In this document: piece after piece, positions 39,037 through 51,447 of the stretch
Position numbering within the stretch: the first letter of the stretch is position 1
Layout of the letters: every line of letters begins with the position of its first letter
DNA from: Ulota crispa
Lineage: Eukaryota > Streptophyta > Bryopsida > Orthotrichales > Orthotrichaceae
Length of the DNA stretch: 64,000 nt
Reading direction: 5' to 3'
Assembly: GCA_963920765.1 (NCBI GenBank)
Contig: OY987242.1
Coordinates: forward strand, 11,310,789-11,374,788
Translations under genes and position numbers: made by a program
Notes under the pieces: model-generated
What the model saw: only the letters and a program-made list of their open reading frames with translations
Databases searched by the model: none
Told to the model about the DNA's origin: nothing

Positions 39037-39740
39037 CTAGTGGTCGGGGCCTTGTGGAATCTTGAGCTGGATGGGGTTGACATTATAGCCATGCTGCAAG
39101 AAAAAAAGATTGGCTCCTGTTGAGAATGCATCTTGTCCACAAATGGCAATCTGGGCCATCGGGCATAGAACTGTCCAATCTTTCTGACTCCAATCAATAT
39201 AGGATCGCAGGTACACCCCCACAGTGCTGTTCATTCATTTTGTGGAACCATCAGTTTGGAAATGGAATGCAGTAGATAGTCGTTGGTTGGTCTTGAGGAT
39301 CTTGCAGAGTTGTGCCCACATAGTGCTCAGAAATTGGGCGCCTCGGTCAGAATCTATCTCGTCTAGTAACCAATGATGTGCTACCACATGTTCTACAAAA
39401 GCCCAAGTCACCGTGTTGGTGTCCATGTTTGGAAGAGGGACCAATGCAATGTCCTTGCTCAGCTGATCTGTAATCACCATGAGGATTGTATTGCCCTTGC
39501 TCTTCGGTAGCCCTTTGACAAAATCCATGGATAACTCCTTCCATATGCGTTTTAGTATGGGTAGCGGTTTCTAGAATCCATGCAGCCCATCATGCCACGG
39601 TTTGCTCCTTTGGCATGCATCACAGTTTCTCAAGTATCGCCGGATATCTGTGGACATTTTTGGCCAAAAGTAATCTTGCATCAACATTCTGTACGTGACT
39701 TGACGCCTTGGGTGGCCTGCAGCAAGTGACGTGTGAGTTA
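39037..39740 (-). pseudogene. Integrase core and zinc region of the outer Ty3 element (fossil)
   Basis: Typical integrase features are recognisable: MDFVKGLPKSKG, VITDQLSK and SDRGAQFLSTMW (the core region), and a Cys/His-rich stretch upstream. Decayed. Confidence 0.8.
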
Positions 39741-40379
39741 CATGAATAAGCTTCTTGCGTAAGGGTTCAAATTTCGGTACCCACTTGCGGTCTCATTAGT
39801 ACAAGACTCTGTGCTCATCGAAGGAGCAATCAGAAATAGAGACTTTGATCTCTAGTTGTGTCGGGAATTGCCGGTCATTGCTGCAAATACAACAAGCTAG
39901 CTCTTGGTATGTCTTGTCCAATGAAATGGCGCTCAGCCACATCCGTTCAAATTCATTCACCGCATTACTAGTATCAAAACTTCAGAGTGGGTTCACTACT
40001 GGTTCACCCTTGTTGTTGGTGTTTTGCGGTGGTGTTGCTGCTCTGCTCCCGATATCCGTGTTCCGAGGGGGTAGACTTATTGCTGCTGCGTTTCTAGCAT
40101 CGGCACTTCGGGATAATGTTGTTGCTTGATCAATGGCACTATTGATATCAGCATCTTCATGTGACGTTGTTGTTTTGCTCCTCCCACGCGTTTGAGGCGG
40201 GCCGGCTGCTCCCTAGGTTCTTCTGATAGTTATGACTAGCAGGGGAGGCTCGTTGTCTTTGTCTCCCGGTTCTGATCTGATGATAGTGGCTGGTTTGAGC
40301 AGCTAGAGATATTGATGTCAGATGCGTGGGTTGTCCTTGCCTTCAAGCCAGTCTTGCTCCTCCTAGGACAAAGCATCCA

Positions 40380-41576
40380 CACACTCATTCTATTTCCTTG
40401 ATCGGTACAGAATTTCCAAGTTATGATGTACGAGAATCAATGACCATCGTATTTGTCGCTCATTCAGCATATGAGGCTACATGAAGTATTCTAAAATTTT
40501 ACGGTTAATTACAACAGAAAGTCTCTTCACTGAATATAGCTCAGAATTCCATTCCTATAAACAACGAACAACCGCTAGTAATTCTTTATCATGAATCTTA
40601 TAATTGCATTCATGAGGGCTAATTTTCTTAGAATAATAAGCACATGGGCGGAGAAATCCAATACTACCATATTGTGAGAGCACGCCCCCAATTGCATATC
40701 TAGACAAATCAGTCTCTAGTATTGTCTCACGGTCCGGGTAAAAACTGGCCAATATAGACTCAGTGATGAACATCCTCTTCAGATTCTCGAAAGCTCCTTG
40801 CTCGGTTGCAGTCCACTGCCAGGTAACATTTCCAGTGAGATAGGTAAGAAGAGCAACAATGTCAAAGAAGTTGCGTATGAATTGCCGATAATAATTTGCA
40901 AATCCTAAAAAGTTCCAAATCCCTTTTACCGTAGTGGAAGCTTGCCAATTTTAGATCGCTTTAATCTTGTCTTGGTCCATCTGCACGCCCTTGCTAGCTT
41001 CAATGATAAACTCGAGATACTTAGTTGCTTGGACCTCAAAATCACATTTTTTTATATCCAAGTATAACTCTGCATCTTGAAGTTTACACAACACTATATA
41101 TACTTTCCTACGATGGTCATGCAGGGATCATAAAGAGTAAATCAGTACATCATCGAGATAGGCAGAACAGAACTCATTCAAGTATTCTCGCAAGGTCCAA
41201 TTAATATACCTCTGGAAGGTGCTTGGAGACTTAGCCATGCCAAATGCAATCATAAGCCATTCATGGAGTCCAAATCGCATTTTAAAGGCCGTCTTTCATT
41301 CATCTTCAGATGCTTTCCTAATCTTGTTGAAAGCACTTATGACATCCAACTTGGTAAACCATTAAGTTTGGCCAATCTATGCTAAAGTTTTTTGAATCAA
41401 TGGCAAAGGGTAGTGGTTCTTCCTGGTGATTTTATTCAATGCACAGTATTCAATGCAGAACCTCAATCTCCCTCTTGGCTTCTTTGCAAACAACACAGGT
41501 GCTGCTGCAAAGAAATGACTCACACAAATGAAACATTTGTCTAATAATAAAGAGAGTTCTCTACGAAGCACAAGCA
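40380..41576 (-). pseudogene. Reverse transcriptase and RNase H regions of the outer Ty3 element (fossil)
   Basis: The reverse transcriptase front ([34 protein letters not shown]) and the RNase H block (ETDLSRYAIGGVLSQY, AYYSKKISPHE) are recognisable in order on the - strand. The inner element is inserted just upstream of the reverse transcriptase region. Decayed. Confidence 0.85.
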
Positions 41577-41995
41577 TGTCATGGACATGAAACAATTGAC
41601 TAGTTCTGGAAAGTTTCTAAAAAATTCTAGAAAGTTGGAAACTTCTCAAGAAGCTTTTCACCTAATAAAAGCAGCTTGAGTGCCGTCCAAATTAGAAGAA
41701 GCTTCTCAAACAACTTCCAAGCTTGACGGACAAATCGGAAGAAACTTTTTAGGCAACTTCCAAGCTTGACGGACAAGCTTCGATTTCTAGTATATAAATG
41801 AGTCAAGACTAAGATGTTTTTCAGTTTTAACAACTCATTTTGCCGCCTTAGTCTTTGATCTTCAAGCCGTAGCCTTACCTTGTATTGCTAATTTCTAATA
41901 TACTACTCTAGCCTTGGTCTAAATACACTTTTGAGCTCTTGTCTTGATTCTATGTTTCCTCTATTTCGTTCTTATCACTGAATCCGTCTCTGACA
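41577..41995 (+). repeat. 5' LTR of the inner Ty3 element
   Basis: 419 bp from TGTCATGGACATGAAACAAT to CCGTCTCTGACA. It contains a TATATAAA box (about 41791) and a short internal direct duplication of AACTTCCAAGCTTGACGGAC. Confidence 0.92.
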
Positions 41996-42378
41996 ATTTA
42001 TTGAGACTGCTTCAATATCATCAAATTTTTTTGATTTTATGCAGAGCGTGAATTATTCTTCTATTTGAAAATTGCAAAGTGTTTTAGAAGTTACAGATTA
42101 TTCACTTTTAAATTGATGATGTTATGTATTTTCACTATAGATTTTCTCTATCGTTAAAGTTTATGGATTTGAATAGACCTTGTTTGTAAATTCAATTTCA
42201 ATCTTGAAATCCGTATTATTAGCAGATCCAAACAGGAACTTAGTGAGAAAGTTGTACGAAAGTTTGGTGAAGCTAGCTTTGAAGCGTTACTGTTACAGCC
42301 TACTTCGTTTATCTTTCCGAGCGTTCGTGGTCTTATTGTTTTTATCAACGTGTATTACTAAAATACTACGTTATCGTT

Positions 42379-43150
42379 ATGTCAGAAAGAAACAAAGTTA
42401 TTATGAATGATTCAAAGTTTGATGCTTTCATGTCCGCAATTACAATTAGGAATCTAGAACAACAACAGATGTTTAAACAAACTAAAGGACTCAACTCAAG
42501 GTTTTCTAGCTTCGAAGCAAGGCTGCAACAATCTATGGAGCAGGAACATGTTGCAATACCCGCACTAACTATTCAAGCCAACAATATTCCAAGTTCCATG
42601 TTGCAGGCTTTAAGTTCTAGCGAGAGTAAAGAACCTAGAGTTAGCCTTCCAGAAAAATTTGACGGTACACGTTCCAAATTTTGTAGTTTCGTCAATCAAA
42701 TACAACTCATTACGCTCTTTCAACTCCAACAATATTTGACAGATGCAATTCGCATTAGATTGGTGGAAATTTTGTTATCTGGACAAGCACTTTCTTGGTT
42801 TGCATCGCTTTTCGAAAAAAAACTCTCCAATATTCAACAGTTTTGAAGCGTTTCTAGATGCTTTGGAGAAGCATTTGGTGAGCATGACAAAATACGCTCT
42901 GCAACAACAAAAATCTGGAGTTTACGACAAAAAAGACATTCAGCATCAGTCTACGCTTTAGATTTTTATCAGCTCGCATGCGACATCAACTGGGGCAAAC
43001 AAGCTTTGATAAGCCAATTTTATTATGGCTTATGTGATGAAGTAAAAGACTTACTACTTTTGTTATCAGAACTTGCGACATTGAATAAGACTATTAATCA
43101 AGCTATCAAATGTAACAATAGGTTATTTAAGCGGCAACAGGATAAATGAG
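42379..43150 (+). pseudogene. Gag-like region of the inner Ty3 element (fossil)
   Basis: A frame with PEKFDGTRSKFCSFVNQI and ALSWFASLFEK, the layout of Ty3-type retrotransposon gag proteins. Decayed; no zinc knuckle was identified with confidence. Confidence 0.7.
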
Positions 43151-43429
43151 CGTAGAGCATGACGCGCCCTTACATTAGCTATTCCAAAAACAACGCCGAC
43201 GCAAAGGAGGAGTCTTTACTTTGGAAAAGAAAGTCCTAAAGTTAGCGATTGTCTTGAGAAGCAACGACGCACTTCAACTTCGGAATACCAATGTTTAATA
43301 TAAAAACAACAAAGTCCAGTCACAATAGGGACCGTACGACTGGATCTTACAACATCGTCGATATCTTCAGCTCCTGTATTATTTGCAAATTCCGCTCCTT
43401 GTTTTATCATATCAGTTTGTTTAGGTCTT

Positions 43430-46400
43430 AAAAATATTAAAGTCCATGTTTTGATAGATTTTGGAGCCTCAACATATTTTATAAATGAGTCGTTCGTAAA
43501 ATTGCATATGATTTTCATAGTTCAAAAGTCAAAAGCCATCCACGTTGAAGTTACTGACGGACGGCTACTATCTTCTGGTGATGTTACCCACAAAACAACT
43601 CTTTTACAAACAGTAATAAAAAACTATAGTAGCTATATAATTTACAATGTTCTCCGTTTTCTTTTTAGTCTTGTGATTTTAGGACTTTCTTGGCCTGAAA
43701 AGTATAATCCCTAAATTGATTGGACAAACCATAGTATTACATTTCTTTCTGAAAAAAACTTTTACGAATAAATCATTAATTAAATCTATAAAACCTTTCA
43801 ACCAGAAAGTGTTAAAATCCTTATTTATTGGAGCTCGAGCATTTGTGCAAGCTATCAAAGATGGTGATATATTTGTGGTATATGCTATTCCAATGTCTGA
43901 GCAAATCACCAAGATAACCATGCTTCCGAAAGAGTAAAAAAAATATTAAGATGTCTTTGAAAAAAAGAATGCAGATATTTTGCTCAAGCATTGATTATAT
44001 GATTGCACTATCAATCTTGAACAAAGTGCACAACCACCTTTTAAACCCATTTGTAATCTATTGCAGAACGAGCTCTCTACATTAAGAGAATATCTTGATG
44101 AAAACTTGGCCAAAAATTTTATTCAACACTCCAAGTCTCTAGCTGGTGCTTTTATCCTATTTGTGAAAAAAAAAAAAACTAATTATTATAAGTGTGCGTG
44201 AATTATCGAAACCTCAACAAAATTACAATCAAGAATCGATATCCATTACCTTTAATCAATGGACTTCTTCATCAAATCGGACAAGCAAAAATTTATATCA
44301 AGATCGATTTTTAAAAAGCGTACAATCTTGTACAAATCAAAGAAAGTGACAAATAAAAAACAGTTTTTCGGATAAAGTATGGCCACTTCAAATACAATGT
44401 CATGTCTTTTAGGTTTACAAATGCATCGGTAATCTTTCAACACTTTATGAATGATATTTTCCGAGAGTTTTTTGACGACTTTGTTGTCTGCTGTCTAGAC
44501 GATATTCTGATATACTTTAAGGATCCAATTCAATATAAAAAACATGTGAAGCTAGTATTTGAAAAGCTTTGCAATGCAGTACTATATGCCAAGCTCAAAA
44601 AATATGATTTTCACACTACTCAAGTCGAATTTCTTGGCTATATCATTTCAAGTGACGGTATTTTGATGGATTCAAAGAAAATTCAAACCATATTAGATTA
44701 GACAACCCCAAAGACAATATACAATGTTCAATACTTTCTTGGTTTTGCAAATTTCTACCAAATCTTTATCAAGAACTATTCTCAGATAGCCAGTCCACTT
44801 ACGCAACTCACATGCAAAGAGAAGTTAGATTGGAATCAAGAAGCAGATAAGATTTTTTTAACACTGAAGAAAACTTTCATTATAACTCTAATCTTAATAC
44901 ATTCAAATTTTTCCAAGCCGTTCTTTTTGGAAATAAATGCTTCAGATTTTGCATTGGGTGCAATATTATTGCAACAAAAAAAGACCGAAAACTCCATCTA
45001 ATTGCTTTTTATTCAAAAAAGTTCAGCGCAGTAAAAATCAACTATGAAATCCACGATAAAGAGCTACTTGCAATCGTGAATTCTTTCTAAGAAGAGCGTC
45101 ATTTTTTCAAAGGTGCTGTACACCAGGTGACAGTATATACTGATCACAAAAACCTTGAATATTTCATGTCTACTCGTGTCTTAAATCGTTGTCAAGCTTG
45201 TTAGAATATGTCTTTGTATAGATTCGATTTGGACATCATACATCAACCCGGAAAACAACAAGAGTTATCTGATGCCTTATCTAGAAAATCCAACTTTATG
45301 CCTAAGGAAGAGGAAGCAGCATATGATCAACAACGGACGACGCTCTTGAATTCTGAACGCATTTCTTTACAAGCAGCTCAAATTTCGTTTCCAACTGATT
45401 CCAGTTTTCTGAACGAAATCTAAACAACATCAGCTACAGATGCCTTGATGCTTGATATCAAGCAACGTTTTGACAACTCTACAGAAGATTTTACTAAATT
45501 CAAGATTGAAAATAAGCTTTTATACTTTGAAAAATGTCTATACATTCTGGATGAATCATGACATTTTCAAATCATGCAAGTACGCCACAATCTTCTAGCG
45601 GTTGGACATTTTGATTTCAATAAAACGTTAGAACACATTTCTCGAGATTTTTGGTAGCCACAGATGTGGAAGATTATCAAAGAGTTTGTTCTATCTTAAG
45701 ACACATGTTCTCGCTCTAAGAATGTGCGACATCAACCATACGGACTTTTATAGTTTTTACCAGTGCTAAAACAACCATGATTATCTGTTTCTATAGACTT
45801 CATTACAAACTTACCAATTTTGGCGAAGTTTTATTCTATTTGTGTGATAGTCAATCGATTTTCAAAGATGACGCATTTTGTTTCATGCAAAAAGACAATT
45901 ATTGGAGAAAAAACAGCTAAGCTTTTCATTGACAGCATTTATCGATATCATGGACTACCTAAAGACATTATGTCTGATAGAGGCCCGCAGTTCATTTCCA
46001 GATTCTAGCAATCTCTATTTGAAATTTTACAAGTGAAGATCAAGCTTTCTTTGACTTTTCATCTTCAAAGAGATGGACAGACTAAACGCGTGAATCAAGT
46101 ATTGGAATAATATTTACGGTATACTATAAATTATAAACAAGATGATTAGATGCCTTTGCTACTGCTTGCAGAGTTTGCATATAACAACAGCAAACATGCA
46201 TCAACTCAAGAGACTTCATTTTACTCGAATTATAGATATCATCCAAAAATCAATATGCTACCAGTTTGGAGAGGTGAGAGCCCTGCAGCAGAAAATTTAA
46301 CAATGCGTTTACAAGAACTACATACAACAATGAAAGCTCATTTGAAAAAAGCTCAAGTACAACATAAAAAGTTTACCAATGTGAAAAGAAAAGAATAATC
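43430..46400 (+). pseudogene. Pol region of the inner Ty3 element (fossil)
   Basis: Recognisable blocks in order are a protease-like motif (DFGASTYFINESF), reverse transcriptase (FQHFMNDIFREFF, CLDDILIY, VEFLGYIIS), RNase H, and integrase (FSKMTHFV, HGLPKDIMSDRGPQFISRF, LLLAEFAYNNSKH). Decayed. Confidence 0.85.
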
Positions 46401-46887
46401 ACAGTTTCAAGTGGGTGAAAAAGTATGGCTACTAAAACGTAATATCAAGACGATTTGTCCAAGCAATAAACTTGACTATTGTCGGATTTAATCATTTAGC
46501 TTTGAAAAAAAAATCAATGCTGTTGATATCGACTACAACTACTAGCAGTAATAAAAGTACATCTAGCGTTTCATGTTTCACTCTTAGAAATCTATAGAAA
46601 ATCTAACTTTTCTGGAAAAATTCAACCTCCGCCGCCTTATGTTGAAGTAGATAGCATCAAATTATATGAAGTTGAGAAAGTTTTAGATTCAAGAATTCGG
46701 AGAGGGCAAATCAAATATTTTGTTCATTAGCGCAACTACCCGATTAGCGAGCGTATATGAGAACCAGCTTCAAATTTATCAAATGCTCCTTTGAAAATTC
46801 AAGAATTTCATCAACAACAATCAACAAAGCCAAGAGCAAAGACTACACAAATTCCTCAAAAGATCTCAAAGCTAGAAAGGGAGGTAA

Positions 46888-47307
46888 TGTTACGAACATA
46901 AATCGATTGACTAGTTCTAAAAAGTTTCTAGAAAATTCTAGAATGTTGGAAGCTTCTCAAGAAGCTTTCTACCTCATAGAAGCAGCTTGAGTGCCGTCTA
47001 AATCAGAGAAAGCTTCTCAAGCAACTTCCAAGCTTGACGGACAAGCCGGAAAAAGCTTCTCAAGCAACTTCCAAGCTTTACGGACAAGCTTCGATCTCTA
47101 GTATATAAAGGAATCGAGACTGAGATGTTCCTCAGTCTTAACAATTCATCTTACCGCTTTAATCTTTGACCTTCAAGTCTTAGCCTTGCCTTGTATTGCT
47201 ACTTTCTAATATACTACTCTAGCCTTGGTTCTAAATACACTTCTGAGCTCTTGTCTTGATTCTATATTTCCTCTACTTCGTTCTTGTTACTAAATCCGTC
47301 CCTAACA
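46888..47307 (+). repeat. 3' LTR of the inner Ty3 element
   Basis: 420 bp from TGTTACGAACATAAATCGAT to CCGTCCCTAACA, paired with 41577-41995. It keeps the TATATAAA box (about 47102) and carries the heat-shock-element-like cluster described separately. Confidence 0.92.
46925..46955 (+). promoter_or_regulatory. Heat-shock-element-like cluster in the inner Ty3 LTR
   Basis: TTC at 46925, GAA at 46930, TTC at 46935 and GAA at 46940 follow each other with exact 5-base spacing, the nTTCnnGAAn pattern bound by heat-shock factor trimers. A second GAA/TTC pair follows at 46948 and 46953. The 5' LTR retains a less perfect version. Function is inferred from pattern only. Confidence 0.5.
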
Positions 47308-47809
47308 AAGCAATTCACAACGTGACATGCTGTATAAAGGACCCCAAGGCGAATCTATCTCCTTGCCATCCTTCGTTTCCAGCTTGATTTTGTGATCGAT
47401 GCTGGGACCACGTAATGGTGGGAGCTGATCAGCTCAACAGTGACTGAAGAGATCCAAGTGTTGCCAGTTATGTTGTAAAAGCCGAATTTTTGAATCGATC
47501 AGCTTCTTTAAAGCCAAGACTTAATCAATGTTCGCTAATGAAGCTACAAATTTTTTTACTGTACCAGCCTGGCTTGCCTAAGCATATCATAGACAAGTTT
47601 TTGCATTGACCTCCCATAAAGACAATCTCAAGCTACTAGATTCATTTGGAGATGAAAATCTACAACTAGGTGCTTGTCCTTCTTGACTCCAAATTTGCAC
47701 ACCAGAGCTAAGGATAAATAAAGATTTTTTAGCATGTGCAATTGTGACATTATTCTTGTTCATCCATCATCTTCCTAAAATTATGTCATATCCCATAGTA
47801 TTCTCAAAA

Positions 47810-48160
47810 ACCTATGCAAAGCCAAACTCCTTTTGTCCATGAATGTCTATATGAAATTTTGCAACATGTTGTGTCAACATGTCTTGCCCATCAATTCCTT
47901 GGATAGGTAGAAGCCGGATATGGAAGCGCTTGAGCTTAAGCTTGTTTTGCGAAGTGGCAACTGATAAGAGTATAATATAAAAACCCGCTATCAATTAATG
48001 TATCTGCAACATTTGTCTGATTGATTATAACATGTACAGATACAGGTGGTGTGTTCATGTACTCCCCTTGAAAGTCTAGCCACTCTACTTCCTCTGCTAA
48101 ATCCAAATTGTGCTTCTGCCTGTGGCTTTGGGGGGAAGCTACTCGTTTCTTGACCCTCAA
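47810..48160 (-). pseudogene. Protease region of the outer Ty3 element (fossil)
   Basis: A retropepsin-like motif (DTLIDSGFLYYTLIS) follows the gag region on the - strand, upstream of the inner insertion. Decayed. Confidence 0.65.
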
Positions 48161-48216
48161 TATGACTATTCCTTGACCTCCAGCGTGGCCAACGTCTCCT
48201 CTCCTGCAGGACCAAT

Positions 48217-49373
48217 CTAGGCTTGGCTGACGGACACTCGCTCCTTGGAGTCAAGTTGTGCAGCAAGGTAAGAACATGCACCAATATAATGCCCTACAGC
48301 GCCGCACCGCAAGCAACGTTTCTCCCGTTTCCTCTTCTCGACCTCCTCCTTGCTCACCCATTTTGCTGATTTTGCTTGGCCGCTGCTAGTGGTGGCTGCA
48401 TTCACCTTCGTGGGCTCCCACTCCATCGGATCCTCATGGATCGATATAGCTGGTGTAGCAGCGATGCCAAAGCGTCCTTTTTCGGAGGTTTGCAGACTCG
48501 TGCAGAAATGAGCGTCAAACACACGAACCACTTCGTTCACGAACTATTCAAATAATAGATCTTGGGAGATGAAAACTATGGATTTTTGAAAGTTGGCATG
48601 CAAGCCATGCGTGAACATTGCTTAATTCATAGCATCGCCAAATTCCGCCGCTGCTAGCAAGACTTGTTTATTGAAATCAAAATAGAAATCTCTCATAGAA
48701 CGTCGCCCTTGCTTCATACCTTGCGGTTTGTCAAGTGCTCGTTCGAGTTGGTGGGGTCCTCAAATTGGGCATTCAAGAATTCCCAGAGTCTCTCCGCCGT
48801 CACAACAAATTCCATGTCAAGCCAGGGTTGAGTAACGAATGCTACCTTCACCGCCAGAGGGGAGAAAATATATCCCACCCGCAGCCTTTCCATGGTGTAG
48901 AAGTCTGCATTGTACTCCATCTTATCCTCCATTTGTTGTCGGAAAAGTGGATATGTCACTCGATCCTCTTCAAACCTCTCTGGGTCCGGGAACCGCAACC
49001 GCTGAGCGCCCTGGTGTGTCAAAGGTGCCGCTACCATCGTTGCGTGTTGCCGTCGCAATGCTAAAAGTTCTCATTTCAGTCGTTTGATCTCTAGCTCGCT
49101 CTAAAGTTGTCGCACCTCCCGAGATGTCTCCTCCATGGTCCTCTCGGTCCATTTGTTTTAGGGGTCTTGCTCATGGCTGGGACAGCCCACGTTTGCCTGC
49201 AGAAGGGTGGTGCTCGGATCGGCTTCATGACCAGCACCCAATGTTTCCAACGCCACTGCTTGAAATGCAGCCGCTACATGTTTGTCCGAGAGGCCTTGTC
49301 CTTGCAGGTGCCTTTGTAATTCCGCTTTGATATGCTCTTGAAAACCACCGCTGGCCGATAGTTGAGAAGCCAT
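48217..49373 (-). pseudogene. Gag region of the outer Ty3 element (fossil)
   Basis: A capsid-like block (LRFPDPERFEEDRVTYPLF, LWEFLNAQFEDPT) is followed by a CCHC knuckle (CLRCGAVGHYIGAC). It lies next to the 5' LTR as expected. Decayed. Confidence 0.8.
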
Positions 49374-49460
49374 CTAAGCCAAAGTTAACACAACATGTCG
49401 TTGTTCGTCCATTGCTAACACTTGAAGATTGCAAGTTGTTTGTTTGAGGTCAAATTCTAA

Positions 49461-49745
49461 TATGGTGGGCTAGCTTTGAGAGCGCTGATGCTAAGGATAC
49501 AAGAGAATTCGACAAGGAGCTAGGGTTTGTCCTTGGGTAGTAATCTTAAGAGATTGCAGTAACGCATAAGGAGACTAGTTACTAAGGTGCAGTTCAAAAG
49601 GGCAATCTTTGATAGTTAAGCTCTGTCTACTATCTCTTCTAACTGCTACTTCAGCTGAAGGCTGGAAGCTAGAAAGGTTCCATGAGGTTCTAGGGGAATC
49701 GAAGGTTCCACCAAGAGAACAACTCTGGGCACCAAGCCCGTCACA
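49461..49745 (-). repeat. 5' LTR of the outer Ty3 element
   Basis: 285 bp matching 38104-38388 at about 92 percent. Target copy TTGTT lies at 49746-49750. No standard tRNA primer site could be named in the adjoining DNA. Confidence 0.92.
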
Positions 49746-50421
49746 TTGTTCCTCTAAAAGTCTAGTAATTGTGGTAGAATTTGCATGTCAATCCAAATTA
49801 CTTTGAATGCTTGGGAGCAATTTAAAGTTCAAAATCCACTTATTTTTGCATTAGAGTGAACTTTGGTGGCTTACAACTTCTTCTTACAAAGTCTTTTTTC
49901 AATAGTTTTTGTTAGAAAAGTTGTATATAGTCTAGTTAGTTCTATTAATATTTCAAATCAATCCAAGAAGTTATGAGTGAATGAGAAGCTTTTTAGTAGA
50001 GGGAGATATAGCCATAGATGTGATTTTTTGCTACTTTTTTCATTGTTTTTGGACCTTTCAAAATAAATTTGCAAGACACAATGAGTCTATTGAATGATAT
50101 TTTCTTTCACTAATGTGTTTGTATACTAGTTTTGAATTACTCTACATTTTCAATATTTTTCATTTGAGTAGGTTTAGATGTCAAATTTCACCTCCAAACA
50201 TGTTTTTAGGAAAATTTCAGCATCTTTTTGCAACACTAAAACATTCTAATCTTCCAATCTGTACAGTTAAATGACCCTAATTTTGATTTAGATCATCTGC
50301 AACATGCACACTACAAGATTGCACGGTTGAGATTTTCATACTTTACCTAAATTTAGACTCACATCATTTGAAAAGCAAAGATGTGTTGGGCTTCTTTGAA
50401 CCTTAGGCAATGAAGGGTTAG

Positions 50422-51447
50422 CTCCTAAATGCCCAACATTAGTAGGAAAGTGGACCCAAATCAAGGTCCTAATCACCACAATTATTTTCAAAATGTTCAA
50501 ATTATTAAAAATATTATTGATTTTAGTTCCATTTCCTAGTAGTGCAAAGGGAACAAAATGGATTTTTGGGGAGGCTTGTATTGTTGAGATTCTTGACCTT
50601 ATTTTTGATTTTTTTTTTTGCAAAAAAGAGTTTTGTAAGGGATACGCAAGGGTATGGTTTTTACTAAAATTGGGTTTAGAAGCCAACAAATATGGGAGAT
50701 TTTGGAGGATTTGTACTTGGGGGGGTAAGTTGAGCATGCCAATTGTCATTGACTTCCTCCAAGGGCAAGCAAAAAGGCAATTTTATCAAGAGAAAGGGCA
50801 GTAGGTGAAATTCTTGTGTGTTTGGAATTTTCAACAATCACGTTTTAAATGGAGACAATAGGATGTCTTGCAATGAAATTTCCAATATGCCTTAATGTAA
50901 TGAGAGTTTTTTTTTTAAATTAAAAAAATTGTTCTTAATGACAAATACAAATTTTGGAACATGTTGAGAACATAGAAACAGCATACTAGATATGCCCAAA
51001 GAATAGTATATTAGACAAATGTATTAGCCTTTGAATTGCAACAACTACTGGAGGTTTGCTTTCTTTCTTCTTTTTTTTCTTCTTTTTTTTCTTCTTTTTT
51101 TTCTTCTTTTTTTTCTTCTTTTTTTTCTTCTTTTTTTTCTTCTTTTTTGTAATTGTCAATAAAGATAAGATTGTATAATATCTTGTTGATTTTTTGGTTT
51201 TTTAAACATGTGCCTTGGAAATTTAATTTGCAAAAAAGCTCACTACATTGTTAATTCCTAGCACATGTTTGCAATGCAAGTCTATGTAGGATGTGTTTCA
51301 TGTCTATATACATGAAATTTTATGGCAATATGCTTAATAGGCTCTAAAGCATGGTAAACCAATAAACTCAGCTCTAGTAGTGCAAAATATGTACATAACA
51401 TGCAATCAAAGACACCTAAGAATTTTGGGCAGTGCCCAAAATGAGTT
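50422..51447. repeat. Spacer with a 12-bp CTTC-T8 microsatellite array
   Basis: At about 51065-51148 the unit CTTCTTTTTTTT is repeated about seven times. A left-type TTAA terminus (CTCCTAAATGCCCAAC) begins at 50422 without an identified right partner. The + frame 50493-50804 has no known domain. Confidence 0.6.

Larger units (their letters stand above)
41577..47307 (+). mobile_element. Inner Ty3/gypsy LTR retroelement (fossil), inserted in the outer one
   Basis: 5731 bp on the + strand, LTRs 41577-41995 and 46888-47307, with 5-bp duplication AAGCA (41572-41576 and 47308-47312). A purine tract (AGAAAGGGAGGTAA) precedes the 3' LTR. Parts in order are a gag-like region (about 42380-43150), protease (about 43450-43600), reverse transcriptase (about 44000-44700), RNase H (about 44900-45200) and integrase (about 45560-46400). 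This order defines Ty3/gypsy. No chromodomain was seen. Broken at many places. The LTRs differ at about 13 percent of positions by hand count, mostly transitions, so it looks old. Confidence 0.92.
38104..49745 (-). mobile_element. Outer Ty3/gypsy chromovirus-type LTR retroelement (fossil), nested host of a second element
   Basis: Lies on the - strand between two 285-bp LTRs with a 5-bp duplication TTGTT (38099-38103 and 49746-49750). A purine tract AAAGTGGGGGAGTAT adjoins the 3' LTR. Recognisable parts in - strand order are a gag region with a CCHC knuckle (about 48220-49370), a protease region (about 47810-48160), reverse transcriptase and RNase H (about 40400-41570), integrase (about 39040-39740) and a C-terminal chromodomain (about 38400-38860). 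That order and the chromodomain place it in the chromovirus branch of Ty3. It is broken at many places and further split by the inner element. The LTRs differ at roughly 8 percent of positions by hand count, so it is an old copy. Confidence 0.92.
37810..50421 (+). mobile_element. TTAA element split by an 11.6-kb LTR retroelement nest
   Basis: The left end TTAACCCCTCATCGCCTAAG at 37810 and right end CCTTAGGCAATGAAGGGTTAG at about 50401-50421 are inverse repeats. Between them, 37814-38098 and 49751-50400 are its own AT-rich sequence, about 970 bp in total. The outer Ty3 element (38104-49745) lies in the middle. The bounding TTAA is TTAG at the right. A further left-type end (CTCCTAAATGCCC) begins directly after it. 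Confidence 0.7.
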
